Source: Mycocentrospora acerina (lineage: Eukaryota; Ascomycota; Dothideomycetes; Pleosporales). From it: a stretch of DNA of 64,000 nt. The position numbers were made by a program, and so were the translations under genes. Below the pieces are notes generated by a model. It did no database searches. It was not told where the DNA came from and worked only from the letters and a program-made list of their open reading frames with translations. The stretch spans positions 868,001 to 932,000 of the forward strand of contig JAKUHH010000040.1 in the NCBI GenBank assembly GCA_022701365.1, read 5' to 3'. This document shows, piece by piece, positions 34,607-45,255 of the stretch (position 1 is its first letter; each line of letters starts with the position of its first letter).

Positions 34607-36320
34607 ATGCATCCAGCATTACAGCTCTCACATGGCATCTCACCTGACATCCTACCCAGTGTCTATGATTGGTTCTTCGCACACAACGTGTTCAAAAGAT
34701 GGTGTGAGGATAGCAGCGCCTGGCAGCTACATTGTATCGGTGGTCCTGGTGTCGGAAAGGTTAGTCAGTGTCGCTGCAAAATTCGCGTTAAAATTAACAC
34801 TACGCAATAGACGACGTTGACCGCGCTGGCAGCTCAGCAGCTTAGGACCCACTTGCATGGCAATAACTTCTCTGTCTCAACAATCTATATCACCCGGGCT
34901 GTTCCAGACCACGAGATTGAATTGGTTGAAGACGCTTTAGTGGGTTTCTATCGTAATCTTGAAATTTCGACACTTCAGGATGACGACTCTGACGATCTCT
35001 ATGAAGAGTATACGCAAGAGCGCTATTCAAAGACTGAAGGTAGCCGTATTCGGACACGAATTAGTCTCATTCGGAGTGCACTTCACTCACGCCTCAGGGG
35101 TTGTCAAAGTTGTCAGGTCTTCTTACTCATAGATGGAATCGATCGTTGTGGTCCAACACTGCGTTACATGTTGGAAACGGAACTGTCTGAAATCCAAGAA
35201 ATCGGCGTCCATATCTTTTCTACATCGCGTCTGGCTGTCTTTGACCAAAAAGAAGCTCGTTGCGATCACCGGGATCATGGGCGCCTGTCAGAAGATGACG
35301 ACTCACTTTCTGAAGATGAACGAGAACGATTGGATGTGTTCCTGCTCTGCCGTGATTGTAATTTAGTTCTTTGTTTCGCATGCAAGGATTCTGGAAGACT
35401 CTGCGAGGACTGGTAAGTCTGCCTGCTGGTTGCCCGGCACCAATGCCATGCTAATCCTTCTGCTCAGTGATGACAACTCGCAACTTCATGAACCATATGA
35501 TTATGTTAATGTCAGAGTGACAGTTCCTGATCCGAACATGAAAGAATACATTGCATGGAATTTGGAACGTGAACACGGAGATCTCGGACTTGGAAGCTCG
35601 GCCCTCAAACCTCCACTATCGACCTTTGGAAGATCACTGCGCTCCAAGGACTCCAAATCAATCGAAAAACATGCTGATGATGTTTTGGACAATTCTTACG
35701 GACACATAGGTCTAGCTAAAGCCAGATTGGATCTCGTACACGAAGCGGGATCACTCAATGGACTACAAATGAGACGAGATCAGCTGCCTGCAAACATTGT
35801 AGCCATGTTTGATCTAGGGCTGAAGCAAATTCTAGCCCAGCCTGCCAACCAACGAGACGTAGCTTTGAAGTCTTTGGTTGCAGCTGGACGTTCTGATGAC
35901 GGCATATCGGTTCCTGAGCTACGAGAGCTGCTTTACATGCTGGGTGCAGGAAGAACTCGGAGTGGCGAAGAAATTCTGGAAGCGGCACGAGGTTTTCTTC
36001 TTGCAACACCATATGACACGCCACAGAGGCTAATGGTTTTCCATCAAAGCTTCATTTACTACGTTGAGCAGAAATACCATCGTGCAATACACCGTGCGTC
36101 ATTGCAGTTTGATGATAACCAATTCCATACACAAAAACGACACAACTCCGACACTGCAGAATCTTCGTCGAAAGTCCGTTTTGAGCCACAAACTGTTTCT
36201 GAAGAACCGACTACAGTTACGCCTTATAAGCTCGCCAGGACAACCACAGTTATGCAAACTATTGAAGAAGCCCCTACACGAACGTTCATAATTCGGAAGG
36301 GCACTCGTGCATGGATTTGA
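34607..36320 (+). CDS. Minimal fungal NACHT (STAND) NTPase with ZZ-like finger
   Basis: Model join(34607..34759,34811..35412,35468..36320), 535 residues. Begins with the short pre-NACHT segment (ILPSVYDWFFAHNVFKRW) seen in fungal NLR-like proteins, then Walker A GGPGVGKTTL (residues 45-54), split by a phase-0 intron between Lys and Thr. Walker B is VFLLIDGID (about 154-162) and HIFSTSR the sensor segment. A Cys/His-rich insertion (about 216-258; CDHRDH, CRDCNLVLCFAC, CEDC) resembles the ZZ-like finger of this family. A winged-helix-like region follows (YVNVRVTVPDPNMKEYIAWNLE; FHQSFIYYVEQKY). There is no N-terminal HET, PNP or lipase domain and no ankyrin, WD40 or TPR array: the last ~90 residues look disordered. 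Such NTPases act in allorecognition and cell death; this one is a stripped form. Confidence 0.85.
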
Positions 36321-36403
36321 TTAAGCGGGGATCCATTTGTCTTGTCAACTGAACTATGCAGATTGATGTTTACTTCCAGTATCGAATTTATCGAAGAATT
36401 ATT

Positions 36404-38956
36404 TCAATCTAGCCATATTTTACGACCTCGTTCTGGGTGATACATATCTGATGGAAGAAGATTCCAATCATGAGTCTTCTTTAGTCGCAGGAAGGATTCT
36501 TTACTCATGTTTTCAAATCGAAATGCTCCAGTCCTGTGAAAGTGATGATTTTCAGCTTCTTTCAGCAATATACCATGACCTTCAACCTCAAAATCCTCAC
36601 TAGCATGCTCTTCTCCCGATTTGCCCGTATCGCCTCTGACTTCTCGATCTTTGAATATATCAAGTTCGGGAACAAAAGCGGCATTTTGCGGGCTGATAAC
36701 CTGTTTTGCCGCCAATACTACAAAATACGGAAGGCCACTGGTTGGCCCCCCAAGGTTCGGAATTGTATCGGGGAACGCTTCGATATTGATCAGGGGTAGT
36801 TCCTCGACCCGTAAGATCCATATCTTCTTCGCCTCTTCCCACTCAAGTCGTCCGCGACTAACATGTCCCTGGATACGAATGGATTTGTTGTGGAATTTAG
36901 GCTCCTCATCTCTGTCGATATTATCAGGGCTGTGCTCCCGAACTTGCCATTTCTTGTTGCCGAGATCGATCGAATTGCTTCGTAGCTCGTTGCTCCGTCG
37001 CTGAAGCTCTGGGCCACTGTCACTCATTCCGCGACTTTGTAGGGGGGACGGTCCTACACCGGGCCTGGCTTGTGAACGGAAGGACCGCTCTACCCCCACA
37101 AGATCGAACGCCAAACGCTGGCCGTAGTGGTCTTTGACTGTGAAATGCGGCTGATCAGATAGTCTATCGGGTATGATGATTTTGCCATCCATACTAGCCC
37201 AGCTCCACGATGGGATACTTCGAGCTAAATTCCATTCCGAGCATTCGCTTGGTCGTACTGTAAGCTTGCATTCTTCGACTCGCCAGGATAGCTGATCTTC
37301 GAGATTTTCCTCCCACAAACCTTCCCCGTACTCTACTCCCAGTGCATCTCGTACGAGTTTTGCTATACCCCACATAGCAATAAGCTTATCCTTTCCTGCA
37401 GTCAGGTTACATCTCGTATACTTTTGGACGGCCGACTGCCAAAAAGACGCCATTGACTGATCGTTTGCACCAGCCAGTGGCTCATGACTACCTTCTGGCT
37501 CTTGCAGACGACCTCTCCAGTGCCTATCAGGTCCTGCAGCATTATCCATGGGTTGCGGCAGACCAGATGGGAGTGTTTCACATGCACTTTGTGAGGGACA
37601 GTCCCAAAATACCTGATTTTTGGCGAAATGTAAGATACGTGGCGCTAGCATACGCTCTGTGCAATTTTTAGCAGATGAAAGTTTTCAAACTTAGGAAACA
37701 TACCCTGAAATACCCACCCACGGACATACAAAGGGGTCTGAAGTAGCTCACTGTCCCAGAGATTTTCCGGTATAATCCTCCAGGTCTGTTTACCGAACAA
37801 CGAAGATATTCCTTTGGGTTGATATACTGCTGGCATCACTGCGTCAGGGGTGCGGTCACGAAATGCGCCTCCTGTACTGTCAGGCGAATCTGCAACGGCT
37901 ATATTACAATAGCTGTTCCTGTACACAAGATGCATCCGACTTGCCTCACGATTCCAGTCTTCCGCGCTCTTCTGAATGATACCTGTCATTAAAGATTCCC
38001 GTCAGCTATCGCATATTACACCGATGTAGCCAAAATATTTGCTTACACAAACTATCAATCCATATGTATCCAATCTCGAGGAACCTCGCAACCTCAATGG
38101 CGTCTTGGAAATTTTGTGTGAAACGATACCATGGTATGCCTTCTTCCATAAACTTTGTTCTATTCTCGTCGCGTAGCTCGACAAACTTTTTGAGACCCCA
38201 ACAATGTGAGAGCGAGCAGTATGGTCCATGCACGAAAGTTGTTGCTGTCTCAATCAGACGGATTGGGCTCTCCGGTGGACCGCTGATATCGAGGAGACGA
38301 GTAGGAACAAATCGATGTGATTTCGGCGTTGATTTCCTTCGTTTCATACAGTCTTTGTGCGTCGTGTCGCAAGTCTCAACCCATGAGCGAATCTGATGAC
38401 CGCCATTAATCTTGGGATTGGTTGAAGTTCCGAGTTGGTATGAAGATAGTAGCGGCTGAAGATCTGGTATAGATTTAGCGTAGCCTACGAGGCACAGAGT
38501 CACCAAAGAATGCCATCAAATAGTAGAATCCACTTGGAAAAAGCCGTGAAAATACTCCTTACCGTTCTCAGGAAACATGAAAAACGTTCGTGTGGGTAGC
38601 TCAACCTCCTCGTAGTCATCCCCATCGTGAACCGGAAAGACATATCGGAACGTTACAACAATAGTCTCGAAGCTCTCTCTTATCCTGGCCAAACACCTGA
38701 TATTCCAACGATAAACTGGCCAAGCGCCAGCATGCTCCTGCTCTTTCAGCCTTGGTACAATACTCTCAATGTCTTCGCGCAGCGTTGAGCAAAACAGACA
38801 GCGCTCCTTCGGATGCAAAGATGGTTTCGAGGCTTCATTACTTTCGTCTGGACTCTCCAAAGACGACGCTTTAAGCGAAGCGAAAGAAGCGTGGTGATAG
38901 TCCCAGTATTTATCTCTTTCCAGAATATTGCCGACGCAATACTCGCAGAGCTTCAT
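36404..38956 (-). CDS. HET-domain (heterokaryon incompatibility) protein
   Basis: HET domains are TIR-related modules that trigger regulated cell death in filamentous fungi. Model complement(join(36404..37656,37704..37982,38047..38484,38563..38956)), 787 residues; three short introns (47-78 nt), all phase 1. The N-terminus has paired CxxC motifs (CEYC, CLFC) about 60 residues apart. HET motifs are present in order: SLSHCWG (222-228), GIPWYRFTQNFQDAIEVARF, GYIWIDSLCIIQKS, NREASRM with NIAVADS, and RGWVFQERMLAPRILHF. The C-terminal ~400 residues carry no repeat sensor I recognise, but include SWSWASMDGKI, typical of this family. The stop lies 83 bp from that of the NACHT gene. Confidence 0.92.
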
Positions 38957-39934
38957 CGTTGGCTCATCAGCCAGAGCAAATTCCTGTGTCGAAGCCTGAA
39001 GGTTAACCTAAACTAAATGGAATAGATGCGACCGCGTACTACAATCTTCTATGTGCCATATCAAGACCTTATGAGATTTAGGCCAACTGGGTGCCTGGAG
39101 CTTACTTCAGCCCCATCCCACGTTCAGGCCTTACAACCACGCTTCGCTAATCTTCCTCAATATGACCCACAATTCCGACTCCTTGTCGCTTGCAGATATC
39201 TTATCCACCAATCAACCATCCTTGATCAGATTACGTCCTCGTTATATCTGCAGCACGTTATTAATATCGTCGCGATAGTTTTCACAGCACCGTCGTCAGC
39301 CTTTCTGCGCATAAACATTGCACTTCACAATCTGGCACGTGACTTTATGAGCATGAGAGTTCCTCCTGGTCTGCCAACACTGCTTCAAGTCAAATCAGTC
39401 TCGATCTCATTCATGGGTTAAACGAATTGATGGCGATTATCGAGTGACTTAAATCTTCAAGTAGATGTATGTTTCAATTTCACAGGTATTGAGTGTTTTA
39501 CAACACGAGTTGAGGGTGTAACAGTTCTAAATCTGACCATAATCACGGATTTGAGCGAAAGGATTGAAGAGGTTTGGTTTCCGACGACTGAGATGTAGTT
39601 TTTTTGCATGTTACAGTCATGATATAGACATTATATTCGTGGGAATGAGAAAAGGTGGGTAAAGCAGAACTAGAACCATGTCCGGCCAGTGCGGGATACT
39701 GACGAAATACTTACTTCACTAGAGTGGAACCAGCAAACGGCAGTCAATTGTCATGGTGGCAATTTTGAGGGCCAGAGTTTGAAGGCACGACATTGAGCAG
39801 ATGATGAAAATTAGACGTTGAATAAGTCTGATGTGTTATGAACACTGTGAAGAAGTATAAATCATTGAAGGATCATTTTGATTACTGATTAAGCTCTACT
39901 CTATTTTTTCATTCTCATGATAGTCCTGATACAT
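38957..39934. other. Intergenic, about 1 kb
   Basis: Upstream of the HET gene and downstream of the LVIVD-like gene (both minus). One 131-codon plus-strand frame (39026-39421) shows no recognisable features and is probably chance. The 3' part (39420-39930) is AT-rich. Confidence 0.5.
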
Positions 39935-41541
39935 CTAGTACCTGCCGCCACCAGTAGACTTGCCACCGAAGCCGGGGCCCTTTCCGGCGCCACGACCCTT
40001 GGCAAGCTTGACAATGAAGACACCACGCTCAATGGTGTTAACCAGAACGTAGCCTGAGGGGAAGAGGAAGTGAGACCATGTGCCAACAAACACAGACCTT
40101 CCACCAACAGCATCGTCTTCAGGGTAGATATCAAAGAAGCCCTCAACCTTGACGCTCTTTCCAGAGGGGTCCTTGCTGACGGAACGGATGTCGTGAACCC
40201 AGAGACCAGCACCGTAGTTGCTCTGGTAGGCAAGACCGTCAACAACGTAGAGGTTGTGGTCAATGGCCTTGTGGTCAGTAGAGAAGAAGTATCCAGTGTA
40301 CTTGGGGTTGCGGAGATCGGAAAGGTCGGCAATGTGGGTGACAGGGCGACCGGAAGCAGCGGGTCCCTGTGCTCTCTGCTCGTCGAGCTCGTCGTTGAAC
40401 AGAACGAACTGGTGCCAGTTCTTCTCAGTCCACCAACCCTGGTGAGTGTAGGATGCGCCTGTGTAGTTGAGGCGAGAAAGAACCTCGGACGCAGGCTTGC
40501 CATTCTTGTTGGTTGAATCGTAAATAGTGACCGTATCTTCGTTGTAACCGACGCAGATGTTGCGTCCACGGAACCTGCGGTCAGGGCCGTTGTAGGTCAC
40601 ACACTGGGCATCGTGGACATAGCCGTCCTGGCTGGCGCAACCGGGCGAAACTGGCTTGGTGGGGTCCTTCAAGTCAATGTACTGAAGACCGGCTCCGCAG
40701 GTCTGGTTGCGGGGCTGAGCGCCAACAGCAATGGCGTATTCATTATCCCAATCGATGACAATGTTGTGAGTACGACCGATAGGAAGTGTGTCGGAAAACA
40801 GACCAACGAGATCCTTGTTGATATCAAAGGTCACGGGGCTCTTGGGGTCAATCTTGAGAAGCTTGTTCAAGTCGAAAACTGTATTACTGTTAGAGACTGT
40901 AGGGGTTCGATCAAGGGTGCGCAGAAAATGGCTTACTTTGGACGTTGTGGCCAACAGCCTCGGATCCAATGATGACCCAGTCCTTGAGCACACGGATTTC
41001 CCTCCAGCGCGAGCCCACACTTTGGGCTGGGAGACGACCCAAGTACTGGATCTTGCCGTTCTTGAGAACCTCAATGAAGGCAGCACCGCTGAACTGGCCA
41101 ACGATACCGAACTCACGGCCATTACGAGACACCCATCCCCAGCTGGAAGATCCAGCAGCTTCAGGCCCACCCAGATCGGCGTGGTTCACAAAGTCATACA
41201 AATCCATATTGTTGCAACGGAATGTCTGGTTGGAGTTGCCAGCCTCAACAATGGCGAGGCCATTCTTGCACTCTATGCGATCCTTCTTCGCCCAGTCACC
41301 CTTCCAGTCCTTCTTGGATGGCCACTTGCCCAAGTCATGGCGGCCCTCTGCTTCATCAAGATCCCATTGATCCTGATAAACAATTAGTACAACTGCACGA
41401 GACTTGAATAGAGAAATGCGTGCTTACATTCTTGATCTTCATGAGCTGTTGGTGAACAGCACCAGACCGGTACTGCTCAGCAGAGTACAATGCAGCATGA
41501 GCCACAACGGGCAATGCCAGCGCTGCCAGAGAGAACTTCAT
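39935..41541 (-). CDS. Secreted LVIVD/choice-of-anchor-B-like protein
   Basis: Extracellular beta-propeller-type protein of unknown role. Model complement(join(39935..40878,40937..41372,41428..41541)), 497 residues. Signal peptide MKFSLAALALPVVAHA, then GxVHQQLMKIKNDQWD. The repeated pattern (FRCNNMDLYDFVNHADLG, SSSWGWVSRNGREFGIVGQ, GAAFIEVLKNGKIQYLGRLP, SRWREIRVLKDWVIIGSEAVGHNVQIFDL) is the blade signature of LVIVD/choice-of-anchor-B proteins that are common in bacteria. Later HDAQCVTYNGPD, ASYTHQGWWTEKNWHQFVLFNDELDE and AIDHNLYVVDGLAYQSNYGAGLWVHDI follow the same family. The last 30 residues are Gly/Lys-rich. Two introns (55 and 58 nt) with TCTAAC or similar branch sites. Confidence 0.85.
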
Positions 41542-43964
41542 CTTGGCCAAAGAATGTAGTGGAGAAGAATTGAGCTGGATTGAGCAAATTGTTGTGTGAG
41601 CCACTACTGGTACTTATACGACCTGCGCCCCTTTGCCGCTGTCATCGATTGCAGTCTTCTCTTCTTCCATAGAATCATCTTTCAACCGTTCGGTTGCATG
41701 TTGTGGTCTTGGAAGCTGTCTATACGCTCTGGGCTATGCTTAGCATTTATGCTCTTTCGGGAAGGTCAAGTCACTCGGGGCCCTAACCGTTGTAGGAAGG
41801 TGAGCACTCGAAGTCTTGGACAGCAGGCGTCCGCCCCACGAAAACAGTGGCATTGATCGCAATGCGCTGCGAACTCTCCAGCGGACAAACTTTAGAGAAG
41901 CTTGGCTGTTTCCTCTCCGCCACGGCAATTGGTCAGGACGATACGAACGTCATCGTCAAGGCCTGGGACGAAATGTTCAAAGTCTCTCTGGAATCTTGGC
42001 GCGCTGAACCATCTTAAGAATCCGATAGATTGCAAAAGGCACGAACCCTTGACTTTGCATGTTAGCCAGGTACCAAAAAGATTGAAGACGAAGGTTGCAT
42101 CGTGTATTCGCCAGGATTAGTTTTCGAGACAACTAAAAGATCCATTCAGGGCAGGCGGACGGGCATCTGCTAATACCTACCAAAACGCAAGCAGCAAAAG
42201 GCATAAGCAGCACCTTGATGGTTAAAGACATTAATCTTGTAAGAGGTCTCGGAGCACGCTATCTTCGTGGTGCGTCCCGAACCGCGCCAAGATGTCGACA
42301 TCTCGTCAGTGACTGATGACAGAGATTACTTCGTTATCTTGTCCAGTTTAGGCAGGAGAGTCTTTAAGATTTGCATTGTGGCAACCGTCGTTCTGCAATA
42401 GAACGCATCTCAGGCGGGATGTCATGTGGCAAGGTCCACACAAAGCCTATGCAAACCGAAGAGTAAGCTATTGCGGCATTTTGATTTTATTACCCATCAC
42501 TTGAGCACACAAATAATCGGACGAACAAGCAATCAGAGGTTGCAGGTATGTAGCACGGCTATATGTTTGCCGCAGCCAAGGAGTGAGTCTTGGGATCGAC
42601 GTCCAAGAGATGGCGAAACAAGGACAGAACGCAGGGCAACGCTAGGAAACAGTGGGTTCAACATGCCTTTGATAAGAGGGTGAACTGGGTAGCTAAAGGA
42701 AGGTGTTTGAAGTGCGAAGACAGTGGACAAAACTAAAGTTGTTCGAATTGTCGTCGAATGGTGCGTTTTAGCGCAGCCCAAATCGCTACTAGTGCAGATC
42801 ATCACCTTGGAGGCTCTTTCCATTTCACCAGTCACACTCTCGGTCATATTTAAAGCTTCAAACTCTCCTCCAATCTCATCATCACGCCAAAGGAGCCGTT
42901 ATGTTCAGGTAAGTAAACAAGGTATTAACATCAATTTCATTGAACCTTTGTCGGCTGGTGGTCAATTTTTATCAAATCCATCAGTGGCACATCAACAGCT
43001 AGTCGTTTTGCAGGCACTTCATGTTTGTCCAATTATACATGGCGACTGAATGTTTGTAGAAGCTAGTAGAGCTTTGTTGCATTTCCGTGTACGAATAATT
43101 GATATCCCACAACCAAGTGGCTTGCAATGTGCAAGGCCAAAAACAAGGATATTTCTCAACAAACGCGACCTCTCGCAACACAAGCAACACACGATTGACT
43201 GAGGGAGTTTATCTGCATTAACTTGGTAACCAGTGTGTTTTTAGATCCACCAAATATTGATTGCGTCTGTACACATGGTGTACGTCACACAAAGCTTCGT
43301 AACCTCAAAATACTGCACTGGAAATATATACCTTCACCTTCGATCCTCAAATCCTGTTTTGTATGGATATGATTTCTATGGCGTCTTCTCTACTCATCTC
43401 CACATAATTATCCATGACACATGTCCCTCATTTCTTTACGGTTCCCGTGGCAGATATTGCATAGGTATATACGATCTGCTCCCGAATTGCTCTTGAAGTG
43501 AGGCCGACTTCATGCCATGAAAATACGATTAAGAACACCGCCCCCATCACCATAGATATGCAAGCCTGCAAGTGATGGAACAAGAGCTGAATGTTCACAT
43601 TTATCTTTGTTTCTTTTTTTTGACAGATCGTTTGTCAGATATCTCGCGAGTTCTGATTCCTCGTACCAATAATCACCAGCGACTGTTCTCCTCCTGATCA
43701 ATGAACAGCGGGGTTGGAATCATGTTTAAATACTATGACCAATTTCGTAACTAGTCAATCCATTTAGGAGATTTAATATATTTTGGGGAGTAGAAAAGAT
43801 TGAGGTATTGAGAAATTTTCAAAAGTGTTAATCATTGAAGGCCTTAATGGGCTTACATACCAAGGAGCTCTTCTCCAAGACTGATGCATATGTAAACTAC
43901 TGCCTATTTCTCAGCCCATTCACAAGACTCAAAGCTTTGTTTCTTGTCTCTTCCCTCCATCAAG
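41542..43964. other. Intergenic, about 2.4 kb
   Basis: All frames on both strands are short (up to ~108 codons) and without recognisable domains. No tRNA, transposase or array seen. Composition is mildly AT-rich from about 42850 on. Confidence 0.5.
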
Positions 43965-44653
43965 TCATACGATACTCTTCGTCAACCACTCCTCCCACTG
44001 CTCAACAGTCCACCCACTGCTAATATCATTATTGACAACACCATTGAACACCACCGTAGGCGTTACATGCACACCCGTCAGGCGATTCTGCCTAACCTGA
44101 ATCTTAACGTCATCTGTCACGCCATTGCCCGAATTTAAACTTCCATCCTCTCCTGGCTTGTCGCTAATCTCCAACAAGGCGTACACCTTCTTCTCGTCCA
44201 CACCGACCTCACCCGCTATCGCCGCAAGACGCTTGTACGTCGCATTGCGCGTCTCGTTCACGACGCTGACGTCGAAGAAATCCTTTTGCTTTGCGAAGAG
44301 GGCGGCGCTGAAGGGATAGAATTTATCAGGCGAAATCTTTTGTACGGCAAGTGCGGATTCGTGGACAAGGGTCGAGGATGGGTGCCAGGGCTGGATTTGT
44401 GGGCGGAAGATTGTCACTAGGTTCTTGCTGTAGTTTTCTAGGAGCGTGGCGCGGAGAGGGGTGTTGTAGATTGTGTTGAAGATCTTTGCGCTGTAGGGGC
44501 AGACGTAGTCGAGGTCTGTTTACGTGGTTAGTAGGAACGTGTGATATGATGCGATACGAAGGGACAAGTACAAATCTCGATGGTGTGCACTGCTTTGGGC
44601 TGGATGGCGCTCGAGGCGAGCTTTTGGCCGGCGAATTTGGGTGCGAGAGCCAT
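43965..44653 (-). CDS. DsbA-fold thioredoxin-like protein (CPYS)
   Basis: Model complement(join(43965..44515,44572..44653)), 210 residues; the 56-nt intron has a perfect CTACTAAC branch site and splits a Tyr codon (TIEIYLDYVCPYS). The thioredoxin fold of DsbA/2-hydroxychromene isomerase type is indicated by the N-terminal strand and VCPYS active-site loop, a helical insert (VSVVNETRNATYKRLAAIAG, EKKVYALLEI), and the cis-Pro segment HVTPTVVFNG. The second active-site Cys is replaced by Ser, so a classical dithiol oxidase is unlikely; this CP[YF]S form is usual in one fungal branch. No signal peptide. Divergent from the ANCHR-like gene. Confidence 0.85.
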
Positions 44654-45255
44654 TTTGGATGATTGGGTTGCGTTGTGGTGTTGATTAGGGTGTGGAGTCA
44701 ACCGGGTATTGTTGAGATTGTAAAGCTAAATGAAGTAGGTAGGGTTGAGTAACCGTGGTGAACAGAGTGCGATGATTTACGAGTGCTGCTGCTTGAGCTT
44801 TATGGAAACTGAGGGGATGCTCTCATATCACGCAATCTTTTGGGGTAGCTTCGTGTGAGAGCTCCATGCATGACATCAGCAAGGCTGGCTCCACATGTGA
44901 ACGTTCCAGTCCCAAGATGCTCAGTCATGCTTTGAAACGTTGAAATAGGGCGGTATCTACTAATATCGCGAAGGAAGCGGATGCTGGTTTGAACAAACAG
45001 TCTAAACGAATAACAGCAGGCTATTTAGTACAATGTTAGTCAAGATGGCGATGCTGCTATGACAGGATGCATACAACTCGCTCATGGCTTACCCCACACC
45101 CCACTAAGCTTCACCCAAGCCTCATCCCAAGCTCCGCACACCTCCGAGCTTCATGCTACGTCACGCGTTTATATCCACCAAACACACAATAGTGACAAAA
45201 TAAACACGCTACAGTGTATCCGTGAACATACCTGTTAAGCCTCACGCAAACCATA
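44654..45255. promoter_or_regulatory. Shared promoter region, DsbA-like / ANCHR-like
   Basis: 602 bp between divergent start codons, with no gene, RNA or repeat recognised. A CA-rich pyrimidine tract lies before the ANCHR-like start (45090-45250). Confidence 0.45.

Noticed and set aside
39026..39421. 131-codon plus-strand frame between HET and LVIVD genes
   Set aside because: No recognisable domain, no good start context, and flanking sequence is not coding-like.
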